Part shown: piece after piece, positions 50,018 to 57,187 of the stretch
How positions within the stretch are numbered: the stretch's first letter is position 1
Layout: each line of letters opens with the position of its first letter
NCBI RefSeq assembly: GCF_902859765.1
Contig: NZ_CADIJV010000001.1
Span: forward strand, 124,001 to 188,000
Reading direction: 5' to 3'
DNA: 64,000 bases
Source of the DNA: Achromobacter pulmonis
GTDB taxonomy: Bacteria; Pseudomonadota; Gammaproteobacteria; Burkholderiales; Burkholderiaceae_B
Made by a program: the position numbers and the translations under genes
The notes under the pieces: generated by a model
What the model was told of the DNA's origin: nothing
The model's database searches: none
What the model saw: the letters and a program-made list of their open reading frames with translations, nothing else

Positions 50018-51022
50018 ATGTTGCTTACCCTGTTCCTGTTTTTCCTGTCCGCGGCAGTGATCTATCTCGCCTGCGAATTCTTCGTCAATGGCGTCGAATG
50101 GGTCGGACACCGCTTCCAGCTCGGCGCCACCGCGACCGGCACCGTGCTGGCCGCATTCGGCACCGCCCTGCCCGAAAGCGCCGTGACCTTCATGGCGGTG
50201 GTGTTCGGCGATACGCCCGAACAGAAGGACATCGGCGTCGGCGCCGCCATGGGCGGCCCGCTGGTGCTGGCGACACTGGCCTACGCGGTGGTCGGTTTCG
50301 CCCTGTGGCGCGCCCGTCGCGGCCAGCCTGCCCAGGCCAACTGTATCAACGCGGACCAGCGCCGGCTGGCCCGCGACCAGGCCTGGTTCATGGGCATCTT
50401 CGTCTTCAAGGTCGGCCTGGGCCTGCTGGCCTTCGCCTGGAAGCCGTGGCTCGGCATCCTGTTCCTGGCCACCTACGGCCTGTACGTCAAGCGCGAGCTG
50501 AGCAATGACGAGGAATGCCTGGACTGCGAGGACCTGGAGCCGCTCAAGCTGCGTCCCCGCGACGACAATCCCTCGATGTTCTGGGCCGTGACCCAGACGC
50601 TGCTGGCGCTGATCGTGATCGCCGGCGCGTCGCACGTGTTCGTCAACCAGATCGAACTGCTGGGCATCGCCATGGGCGCCTCGCCGCACGTGGCCGCGCT
50701 GCTGCTGGCGCCCGTTGCCACGGAACTGCCGGAGATCATGAACGCGCTGATCTGGGTGCGCCAGGGCAAGGAACGCCTGGCGCTGGCCAATATCTCGGGC
50801 GCCATGATGATTCAGGCCACCATCCCCAGCGCCCTCGGCATCTTCCTGACCCCCTGGCTGCTCGACGGCCCGCTGCTGGCCGCGGGCTTGTTCACCATGC
50901 TGTCCATCGGCCTGTTGTGGCTGCGCTTCCGCCGTGCCGGCATGAGCGTGCCGGCGTTGTCGGCGGCGGGCGGCTTCTACGCGCTGTTCGCGGCCTACTT
51001 GGGTTGGCATTTCTACGCGTGA
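50018..51022 (+). CDS. CaCA-family sodium/calcium (cation) exchanger, probably Mn2+-responsive
   Basis: 334 residues with about ten membrane helices in two inverted repeats. Alpha-repeat motifs are 'AAFGTALPESAVTFMAVVFG' near 45-64 and 'LAPVATELPEIMNALIWVRQ' near 230-249, each with the conserved Glu. The two halves are joined by a short acidic loop, 'DEECLDCEDLEPLKL'. It exchanges Ca2+ or another divalent cation. The Mn2+ riboswitch upstream suggests Mn2+ export. The start codon has no clear ribosome-binding site. It ends before a perfect palindrome and a terminator. Confidence 0.87.
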   Translation: MLLTLFLFFLSAAVIYLACEFFVNGVEWVGHRFQLGATATGTVLAAFGTALPESAVTFMAVVFGDTPEQKDIGVGAAMGGPLVLATLAYAVVGFALWRARRGQPAQANCINADQRRLARDQAWFMGIFVFKVGLGLLAFAWKPWLGILFLATYGLYVKRELSNDEECLDCEDLEPLKLRPRDDNPSMFWAVTQTLLALIVIAGASHVFVNQIELLGIAMGASPHVAALLLAPVATELPEIMNALIWVRQGKERLALANISGAMMIQATIPSALGIFLTPWLLDGPLLAAGLFTMLSIGLLWLRFRRAGMSVPALSAAGGFYALFAAYLGWHFYA

Positions 51023-51030
51023 CGGCATGA

Positions 51031-51050
51031 CGGCGCGAGGCCTCGCGCCG
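51031..51050. repeat. Perfect 20-nt palindrome after the exchanger gene
   Basis: CGGCGCGAGGCCTCGCGCCG is a perfect inverted repeat with no loop, 8 bp after the exchanger stop codon. Directly after it comes the AT-rich hairpin at 51055-51076, so the two may form one tandem 3'-end structure. Confidence 0.7.
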
Positions 51051-51054
51051 GGTT

Positions 51055-51076
51055 GCACAAAAAGCAATTTTTGTGC
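51055..51076 (+). terminator. Terminator-like hairpin of the exchanger gene
   Basis: A perfect 9-bp stem, GCACAAAAA and TTTTTGTGC with a GCAA loop, lies 32 bp after the stop codon. It is AT-rich on the loop side with a T-run in its 3' arm, so it is not a textbook terminator but could act with the palindrome at 51031-51050. Confidence 0.55.
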
Positions 51077-51085
51077 CGGAAAACC

Positions 51086-51114
51086 TTGTCCATCAGTGGA
51101 AACCCGCGTAAAAT
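51086..51114 (+). promoter_or_regulatory. Promoter of the magnesium-transport transcript
   Basis: TTGTCC (51086-51091), 17 nt, TAAAAT (51109-51114). The spacing is optimal. Transcription would begin near 51121, leaving a leader of about 330 nt before the 110-residue gene at 51452. No PhoP-type or other operator was recognised. Confidence 0.65.
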
Positions 51115-51146
51115 CGTGCCCGTTATCCATCCCAGGAGCAGTCTTC

Positions 51147-51200
51147 GTGAATACCGATTCCGGCGAAAGTAGTCGATCTTGTATCGACGCCGCTGTTTGA
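51147..51200 (+). CDS. Candidate 17-residue leader peptide
   Basis: A GTG codon with AGGAG 8 nt upstream opens an ORF of 17 codons, MNTDSGESSRSCIDAAV, ending in TGA at 51198-51200. It lies about 27 nt from the predicted transcript start and 24 nt before a terminator-like hairpin, the classic position for an attenuator peptide. The early Asp and Glu and the tandem Ser residues are notable, but there is no run of one amino acid. It is preserved by position only; expression is not shown. Confidence 0.45.
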   Translation: MNTDSGESSRSCIDAAV

Positions 51201-51224
51201 CAGGTCCACGCAGAACTCCGTCTG

Positions 51225-51253
51225 CCGCAGCCTGTTGAGCAGGTTGCGGTTTT
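51225..51253 (+). terminator. Attenuator-like hairpin in the leader
   Basis: CCGCAGCCTG and CAGGTTGCGG pair over ten positions (one G-U) with loop TTGAG, followed by TTTT at 51250-51253. The base of its left arm (51225) is shared with the alternative small hairpin GCAGA/TCTGC (51210-51225), so the two compete. A terminator inside the 5' leader indicates conditional readthrough into the downstream genes. Confidence 0.5.
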
Positions 51254-51451
51254 ATCCCAGGTCCGGGGCCTTATGCCCGGCGACAGCGCAAGCCAACGGC
51301 TTGCGGGGATGCTCCCCAACATAATCCGCCAGAACCGCCGCCAGTCGCAGCGCTTGTGGTCGTGCACGTCTCTTCCGTGCGCGTCAGGCGCGGTGGACTT
51401 GCGTGCGCGCGTATACGCGAAAGCCGCTCCCCATTCGCAATGGAGGTCGCT

Positions 51452-51784
51452 ATGCGTTTCTTCGACTTGTTCCTGCGCCGCGCCGGCGTCGACCGTGCCA
51501 CCGCCTTGGGCCGCCGCCGCGGCACGTCGCGCCTGACGGTCATCTGCCCGCGTAATGAATTGGGCGCGCTGCGCAAGCAGATCTGCCTGGACTTCAGCGC
51601 CGCCGGGCTCGATGTTTCGCAAGTGCAGATCGACCAGGGGCGCGACCCCGGCATGGCGTCGGCCTGCATTACCGTGAATTGCCCGCCCGAGCTGCGTGGC
51701 GAACTGATGTCGCAAGCCCGTCGGCTGAGCGCCAACCCCGCCGTGCGCCATGTGCATTTCGGCGCGCAACCGCTGGCGGCCTGA
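51452..51784 (+). CDS. Small protein resembling a free MgtC C-terminal (ACT-like) domain
   Basis: 110 residues from MRFFDLFLRRAGVDRATALG. GGAGGT lies 6 nt upstream, which decides the start over the upstream GTG at 51356. After a basic N-terminus, the predicted order is strand-helix-strand-strand-helix-strand ('RLTVICPRNELGALRKQIC', 'LDVSQVQID', 'ASACITVNCPPELRGELMSQ', 'AVRHVHFGAQ'). This is the layout of the ACT-like domain that ends MgtC, without the MgtC membrane part. It lies between the structured leader and mgtA on the same strand, so a role in Mg2+ homeostasis, for example as a regulator of MgtA, is inferred. Confidence 0.7.
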   Translation: MRFFDLFLRRAGVDRATALGRRRGTSRLTVICPRNELGALRKQICLDFSAAGLDVSQVQIDQGRDPGMASACITVNCPPELRGELMSQARRLSANPAVRHVHFGAQPLAA

Positions 51785-52204
51785 ATCCGCCCGTCATCCC
51801 AAGGAGAGACCATGCCCAGTGCCTTAGACCCCGAGCCTCGATTGCGCCCTGCGCGCGGTACCGGCCTGCCTGTCTGACCTGTCTCCTCCTTTGCGAGCCG
51901 ACTGGCCGGACACTCACCCGGTCTAGTACGGAATCCGCAGCCCCGAACCCCCGGCCTGGCCCGCTCGACGCGCGTCACTGCCGCCGGTCCCGGTTCTCCC
52001 GCTAGTTTCCCGTTCCGCTTCCCGCACCCGGCGCGCCTCGACGCGATCCGGACGCCGGCAACATCGCCCCGGTGCCTGCGCACGCCCGTACGGGGCGGCA
52101 ACGGCCCGCCTCCGTGCGGGCCGCGGCCCCGTGCTGCCCGCGCGCGGCGCCTGGCGTCTGTCGTCCGTGTCTTCCCCAACAACACCAATAACGGGAACAC
52201 TCCG
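51785..52204 (+). promoter_or_regulatory. C-rich leader of mgtA
   Basis: This 420-bp gap holds the 21-residue ORF at 51812-51877 and then a C-rich, G-poor stretch (roughly 51880-52030) of the kind bound by Rho. The ribosome-binding site of the ORF (AAGGAG, 51801-51806, and AGAC, 51807-51810) can pair with CTCCTT (51886-51891) and GTCT (51881-51884), leaving one bulged C, which would enclose the ORF in a loop. No second promoter was recognised. The mgtA ATG has only a weak ribosome-binding site. Confidence 0.55.
51812..51877 (+). CDS. Proline-rich, Asp-Pro-Glu-Pro leader peptide of mgtA (MgtL-like)
   Basis: An ATG with AAGGAG in front opens a 21-codon ORF: MPSALDPEPRLRPARG followed by TGLPV and TGA. 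It has five prolines and an alternating acidic-proline motif, D-P-E-P at residues 6-9, followed by basic residues. Enterobacterial MgtL, [17 protein letters not shown], has the same design (EPDP, then Arg/Lys) and sits in the same place before mgtA. There, low Mg2+ destabilises ribosomes on the acidic-proline stretch and lets transcription continue. The similarity is of composition and position, not of descent, and expression is inferred. Confidence 0.6.
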   Translation: MPSALDPEPRLRPARGTGLPV

Positions 52205-55006
52205 ATGTTCACATTCCTCAAGACCTTTTTCTCCTCCGCCGCCGGGCTGCGGCGGTCGGGGCGCCATTTCCGGCGTTCTCCCCTGCTGGAGCAGGGCGGC
52301 GCGCAAGCCGCCGCCGACAGCTCCGACGCCGCGCGCCGCGCCAATCGCCGCATGCTCGATGTGGCCCAGCGGGATGTCGAGGCGCTGTTCTCTCTGTTCC
52401 GCAGCAGCCGCGGCGGACTCTCGCAGGCCCAGGCAGAAGAGGCCCGCGCCCGCTACGGCGCCAATGACGTCGACCACGAAAAGCCGCTGACCTGGTATGC
52501 GCACCTCTGGCAATCGTTCCGCAATCCCTTCAACCTGCTGCTGACCGGACTGGCTTTGCTGTCCTGGGTCACCGACGTGTACATGGCCGGACCCGACGAC
52601 CCGTCATGGAAGGGCGTCATCATCATTGGCTCGATGGTGGCGATCTCGACGCTGCTGCGCTTCGTGCAGGAGCGCCGTTCCAATCGCGCCGCCGAAGCGC
52701 TCAAGGCCATGGTGCAGAACACCGCCACCGTGCTGCGCAGCGATCCCGCCGGCATGGCCGAGGGGGATGCCCGCCGCTTCTTCGGCGCCACACTGCACGG
52801 CTCGGGTTCGCGCCAGATCGAGGTGCCACTGGCGGAGCTGGTGCCCGGCGATGTGGTGCTGCTGTCCGCCGGCGACATGATCCCGGCCGATTGCCGTATC
52901 CTGGGCGCGAAGGACCTGTTCGTGGCGCAGGCCGCGCTCACCGGGGAATCGCTGCCGGTGGAGAAGTACGCGGAGGCACGGGCCCAGACGGGCAACGCGC
53001 TGGAACTGGAGAACATGGCCTTCATGGGCACCAACGTGGTCAGCGGTTCAGGCAGCGCGCTGGTGGTGGCCACAGGCGCCGGCACCTATTTCGGCCAGTT
53101 GGCCGGACGCGTGACCCAGGCCTCGCGCATGCCGACGCAGTTCCAGCAGGGGATCAACCGCGTCAGCTGGGTGCTGATCCGCTTCATGCTGGTGATGGCG
53201 CCGATCGTGCTGCTGATCAACGGCTTCACCAAGGGCGACTGGCTCGAGGCCTTGCTGTTTGCGCTGGCCATCGCCGTCGGCCTGACGCCGGAAATGCTGC
53301 CGATGATCGTCACCGCCACGCTGGCCAAGGGCGCGGTGCGGATGTCGCGGCGCAAAGTCGTGGTCAAGCGGCTGGACGCGATCCAGAACCTGGGCGCCAT
53401 GAACGTGCTCTGCACCGACAAGACCGGTACCCTGACCCAGGACCGCATCGCGCTCGAACGCCATACCGACGTATACGGCGCCACCAGCGACGATGTGCTG
53501 GCCTACGCCTATCTCAACAGCTACTACCAGACCGGCCTGAAGAACCTGCTCGACGTGGCCGTGCTGCGCCACGCCGAGGTGGAGCGCAAACTCGACCTGG
53601 CCGCCCGCTACCGCAAGATCGACGAAATTCCGTTCGACTTCTCGCGTCGCCGCATGTCGGTGGTGGTCAGCGAAACCGAGAACGGCCGCGAGCATCATGA
53701 ACTGATCTGCAAGGGCGCGCTGGAGGAAATGCTGTCGGTCTGCACCCGGCTGCGGGTCGGCAATGACGTCCACCTGTTGACCGACGCGCGCCGTGCCGAC
53801 ATCCGCGGCGTCACCGCCGACCTGAACCGCGACGGGCTGCGGGTGATCGCGGTGGGCGTGCGCGAGTTGCCGCCCACCCAGCAGGCCTATGGCGTGGCCG
53901 ACGAGGCCGACCTGGTGCTGGTCGGATACATCGCCTTCCTCGATCCCCCCAAGGAATCCACCGGCCCGGCGCTGGCCGCCCTGCGCGACTCCGGCATCGA
54001 GGTCAAGGTGCTGACCGGCGATGTCGAACTGGTGACGCAGAAAGTGTGCCGCGAAGTCGGCTTCGACGTGCGCAAGGTCTGCCTGGGCGCCGACATCGAG
54101 TCCATGGATGACGGCCGGCTGGCCGTGGCGGTGCGCGAGGCCAATGTGTTCGCCCGCCTGACCCCGGCGCACAAGGAGCGCATCGTGCGGATGTTGCGCG
54201 CCCAGGGCAATACCGTGGGTTTCATGGGCGATGGCATCAACGACGCCCCGGCCCTGCGCGCCGCGGACGTGGGCATCTCGGTGGATTCGGCGGTCGATAT
54301 CTCGAAGGAGGCCGCCGACATCATCCTGCTGGAAAAGAGCCTGATGGTGCTGGAGGACGGCGTGATCGAGGGCCGCAAGACCTTCTGCAACATGCTCAAG
54401 TACCTGAAGATGACCGCCAGCTCCAATTTCGGCAACGTCTTCTCGGTGCTGGTGGCCAGCGCCTTCCTGCCGTTCCTGCCGATGTTGCCGATCCACCTGC
54501 TGCTGCAGAACTTGATGTACGACATCTCGCAGACCGCGATTCCGTTCGACAACGTGGACGAGGAGCTGCTGAAAAAGCCGCAGCAATGGGATCCCGCCGG
54601 GCTTGGCCGCTTCATGGTGTTCTTCGGGCCGATCAGTTCCCTTTTCGATATCGCCACGTATGCGCTCATGTGGTACGTGTTCCAGGCCAATGCGCCCGAG
54701 CACCAGACCCTGTTCCAATCGGGCTGGTTCGTCGAGGGCCTGTTGTCGCAGACGCTCATCGTGCATATGATCCGCACACGCAAGGTGCCGTTCCTGCAGA
54801 GCCGGGCCGCCTGGCCATTGATGGCGATGACGGCGATGGTGGTGGGGTTGGGAGTGTTCCTGCCGTTCTCGCCCTTGGCCGGATATTTCCAGTTGCAGGC
54901 GCTGCCGTGGAGCTACTTCCCCTGGCTGGCGGGCATCCTGTTGGGCTACTGCGCGCTGACCCAATTGCTCAAGGGCCTCTGGGTACGCCGCTATGGTTGG
55001 CAATAG
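52205..55006 (+). CDS. mgtA: Magnesium-translocating P-type ATPase MgtA
   Basis: 933 residues, slightly longer than E. coli MgtA (898) because of a basic, low-complexity N-terminus (1-60). The actuator TGE is in 'QAALTGESLPVEKYAEA', the phosphorylated Asp in 'NVLCTDKTGTLTQDRIALER', and the hinge in 'VGFMGDGINDAPALRAADVG'. Membrane helix motifs such as 'VGLTPEMLPMIVTATLAKG' mark a P3B Mg2+ ATPase. It imports Mg2+ from the periplasm. It lies behind a leader with an acidic-proline peptide and a free MgtC-like domain. Confidence 0.95.
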   Translation: MFTFLKTFFSSAAGLRRSGRHFRRSPLLEQGGAQAAADSSDAARRANRRMLDVAQRDVEALFSLFRSSRGGLSQAQAEEARARYGANDVDHEKPLTWYAHLWQSFRNPFNLLLTGLALLSWVTDVYMAGPDDPSWKGVIIIGSMVAISTLLRFVQERRSNRAAEALKAMVQNTATVLRSDPAGMAEGDARRFFGATLHGSGSRQIEVPLAELVPGDVVLLSAGDMIPADCRILGAKDLFVAQAALTGESLPVEKYAEARAQTGNALELENMAFMGTNVVSGSGSALVVATGAGTYFGQLAGRVTQASRMPTQFQQGINRVSWVLIRFMLVMAPIVLLINGFTKGDWLEALLFALAIAVGLTPEMLPMIVTATLAKGAVRMSRRKVVVKRLDAIQNLGAMNVLCTDKTGTLTQDRIALERHTDVYGATSDDVLAYAYLNSYYQTGLKNLLDVAVLRHAEVERKLDLAARYRKIDEIPFDFSRRRMSVVVSETENGREHHELICKGALEEMLSVCTRLRVGNDVHLLTDARRADIRGVTADLNRDGLRVIAVGVRELPPTQQAYGVADEADLVLVGYIAFLDPPKESTGPALAALRDSGIEVKVLTGDVELVTQKVCREVGFDVRKVCLGADIESMDDGRLAVAVREANVFARLTPAHKERIVRMLRAQGNTVGFMGDGINDAPALRAADVGISVDSAVDISKEAADIILLEKSLMVLEDGVIEGRKTFCNMLKYLKMTASSNFGNVFSVLVASAFLPFLPMLPIHLLLQNLMYDISQTAIPFDNVDEELLKKPQQWDPAGLGRFMVFFGPISSLFDIATYALMWYVFQANAPEHQTLFQSGWFVEGLLSQTLIVHMIRTRKVPFLQSRAAWPLMAMTAMVVGLGVFLPFSPLAGYFQLQALPWSYFPWLAGILLGYCALTQLLKGLWVRRYGWQ

Positions 55007-55061
55007 GCATTCTTGACATGTACCGCGGCGGGCCAGCCCGCCGCGGCTTCTGGAGAACAGC

Positions 55062-56168
55062 ATGAAAATCTCGACTGTTGCCGCCGCCATGGTGGCGGGC
55101 GCGGCCTGTTGGCTGCCGGGCGCCTGTGCGGCCGCCGACCCTCCGGGGGTGCAGCTCTACGGCGTGGTCGACGCCGGTATCGCCACCACGCATATCTCGG
55201 GGCAGGGCAGCCATACCGGCATGCTCAGTGGCGGCCTGACCGATTCCCTGTGGGGGTTGCGCGCAAGCGAGGATCTGGGCGATGGCTGGCATACCCGCTT
55301 CCAGCTTGAAAGCGGCTTCGACCCGGCCACCGGCAAGCGCGCCGACGATGCGCGCCTGTTCAACTATGGCGCCTGGGTCGGTTTGGCCCACGAACACTAT
55401 GGCGACCTGCGCCTGGGGCGCCAGTACACCGTCGGCAAGACCTACGGCAATGCGCTGGAACTGGCGTCCTGGAAGGAAATGGGCATGGGCGCCACTTTCA
55501 AGGCTTCGGACAACTACCAGTTCAGCAACCTGATCAACTACTACACCCCCACCTGGAACGGCTTGCAGGCCGGCATCGGCTACGCCTTCGATGCCGACGA
55601 CCGTGGCCGCTTCCAGACGGCGGCCAACAACCGCGCGCTCAGCCTGGGCGTGAAGTACGAGGAAGGGCCTTGGCTGGCGGTCGCCACCTGGGATCGGATG
55701 CGCCTGGCCGAGCCGCCCGCGGGCAGCGACGGACAGCCGCAGGCGCTGCAACTGGGCATCGCCTACGACTTCGAGGTGGTCAAGGTGTCGCTGGCCTGGT
55801 CGCGCCAGCGCAACGGCTACGTCGGTCTGGACGGGGGCGATCCGGACAACCTGGGCCAGAACCTGGGGCCGGCGGCCTTCGTGCGCGGCGGTCGCGTCAA
55901 TGCCTGGCTGCTGGGCGCCAGCGTGCCGGTGGGCCATGGCGCGGTGGTGGCGCAGTGGTCGCTGGCGCAGCCCGACTGGAAATGGGAGGACGGTTCGACG
56001 GCGCGCAATGCGCAAGTGTTGACATTGGGTTATACGTATGATCTGTCGCCGCGCACCACGCTCTATGCGTTCGCCGGCTACGCGTCCAATTACACCCTGG
56101 ACAACCAGTTCGACCCGGGGCATTCCCACACCACGCGCTTCGGCACCGGCATTGCGCACCGGTTTTGA
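55062..56168 (+). CDS. Outer-membrane general porin (Bordetella/Neisseria type)
   Basis: 368 residues with signal peptide MKISTVAAAMVAGAACWLPG cleaved near CAA. The mature start 'VQLYGVVDAGIATTHISGQG' and the pattern 'SLWGLRASEDLGDGWHTRFQ' are those of betaproteobacterial 16-strand porins. The chain ends in Phe, the barrel-assembly signal. It allows passive diffusion of small solutes. It follows mgtA by 55 bp and may be cotranscribed, which would be unusual for a porin. Confidence 0.9.
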   Translation: MKISTVAAAMVAGAACWLPGACAAADPPGVQLYGVVDAGIATTHISGQGSHTGMLSGGLTDSLWGLRASEDLGDGWHTRFQLESGFDPATGKRADDARLFNYGAWVGLAHEHYGDLRLGRQYTVGKTYGNALELASWKEMGMGATFKASDNYQFSNLINYYTPTWNGLQAGIGYAFDADDRGRFQTAANNRALSLGVKYEEGPWLAVATWDRMRLAEPPAGSDGQPQALQLGIAYDFEVVKVSLAWSRQRNGYVGLDGGDPDNLGQNLGPAAFVRGGRVNAWLLGASVPVGHGAVVAQWSLAQPDWKWEDGSTARNAQVLTLGYTYDLSPRTTLYAFAGYASNYTLDNQFDPGHSHTTRFGTGIAHRF

Positions 56169-56258
56169 GGCGCGAAGGGCGGCCGGGTCCACTACAATCG
56201 ACCCGGCCGCGCGTTCAGGCCCGGCAGGGCCGGGGCGCGCCCCGTCGGCATTTTCCGG

Positions 56259-57131
56259 ATGACCCGCATGGACAGTCTCGAATGGCTCATACCCTGGGAG
56301 TTCTCTCCCACGCTGGTGGCCTCCTTTCTGGTGGCCATCGTGCTGTTCGTGCGCGGGCAGCGCGTGCACCACGTGACGGCGGCGCGCCGCGTGCTGTTCT
56401 GGGTGGGCATGGTGCTGTTGTACCTGTCGCTGCACACCCGTCTGGATTATTACGCCGAGCGCATGTTTTTCATCCACCGCATCCAGCATCTGGTGCTGCA
56501 CCACCTGGGGCCCTTGCTGGTGATGGCGGCGTTTCCCGGGCAGGTCATGCGGGCCGGGCTGCCGCTGCGCTGGCGCGTGCGCCTGCGTGACTTCCTGCGC
56601 ACCGGCGCCGGCCGCGCCACCGTGGCGGCGCTGACCCACAAGATCCTCGTGCCGGCGCTGTTCGTGTTCCTGGTGCTGGTCTGGTTGATCCCGTCGGTGC
56701 AGTTCTACTCCATGCTCGACTGGCGGTTGTACCGACTGATGAACTGGTCGGTGGTGATCAGCGGCTTCATGTACTGGAACCTGATCCTGGACCGCCGCCC
56801 TGCGCCGCCGGCCGCGATGACGCCGGGCGGGCGCGTGATATCACCGATCCTGACGATGCTGCCGCAGATGGTGGCGGGCGCCGTCATCGCCTTCACCGAA
56901 AGCGATATCTATCCCTTGTTCGAATTGTGCGGCCGGGCCATCGCCATGTCGGCGCAGACCGACCAGACCATCGGCGGGCTGACCATGTGGATTCCCGCCG
57001 CGTTGGTCGAGGTGATCGGGCTGATGGTGGCGCTGGGCACGCTGATGCGTTTATCGGCCAAAGGCCGTTTGCGCAAGGCCGACCGCGATGCCCTGGCACG
57101 TGCCAGGGCGCGCCGGGCGGCGTCGGTCTAG
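56259..57131 (+). CDS. Cytochrome c oxidase assembly (CtaG/caa3_CtaG) family membrane protein
   Basis: 290 residues with about seven membrane helices. The family's His-rich core is visible in 'AERMFFIHRIQHLVLHHLGP' and 'LVMAAFPGQVMRAGLPLRW'. In other bacteria CtaG of this type (not the Cox11 type) helps assemble caa3 oxidase copper centres. No oxidase genes are nearby, so it is an orphan here. The start is ATG 56259 or ATG 56268. It is convergent with galU. Confidence 0.82.
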   Translation: MTRMDSLEWLIPWEFSPTLVASFLVAIVLFVRGQRVHHVTAARRVLFWVGMVLLYLSLHTRLDYYAERMFFIHRIQHLVLHHLGPLLVMAAFPGQVMRAGLPLRWRVRLRDFLRTGAGRATVAALTHKILVPALFVFLVLVWLIPSVQFYSMLDWRLYRLMNWSVVISGFMYWNLILDRRPAPPAAMTPGGRVISPILTMLPQMVAGAVIAFTESDIYPLFELCGRAIAMSAQTDQTIGGLTMWIPAALVEVIGLMVALGTLMRLSAKGRLRKADRDALARARARRAASV

Positions 57132-57164
57132 CTGCCACCAGGGCCTGGCGGCGGGCATGGGGCA

Positions 57165-57184
57165 GGCGGCCGCTTGCGGCCGCC
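57165..57184. other. Hairpin between convergent ctaG-like and galU genes
   Basis: GGCGGCCGC and GCGGCCGCC form a perfect 9-bp inverted repeat with a two-base loop, ending 4 bp from the galU stop codon. There is no T-run on either strand, so termination is doubtful. Confidence 0.4.
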
Positions 57185-57187
57185 GTG

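Larger units (their letters stand above)
51115..51451 (+). promoter_or_regulatory. Long structured 5' leader of the magnesium-transport operon
   Basis: The region has no large gene but several helices. These are GTCGAT/ATCGAC (51172-51188), GCAGA/TCTGC (51210-51225), the 10-bp hairpin at 51225-51249 with a T4 run, CGCAAGCC-AAC-GGCTTGCG (51287-51305) and GGGGA-TGC-TCCCC directly after it. A long-range pairing CGCTGT (51191-51196) with ACAGCG (51283-51288) would close the middle part into a junction, and CAGGTCC occurs twice. It also carries the 17-residue ORF at 51147. It does not match the M-box consensus as I remember it. Its gene context suggests a metal-responsive leader. Confidence 0.5.

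Noticed and set aside
51115-51451. M-box (ykoK) Mg2+ riboswitch
   Set aside because: The position would fit, but I see none of the conserved M-box blocks as I remember them, and the helix layout differs.
51273-51536. An 87-codon ORF (MPGDSASQRLAGML...) in the magnesium leader
   Set aside because: It overlaps the start of the 110-residue gene in another frame, has no ribosome-binding site, and its second half is Cys/Ala/Pro-rich noise. Its first part is better explained by RNA hairpins.
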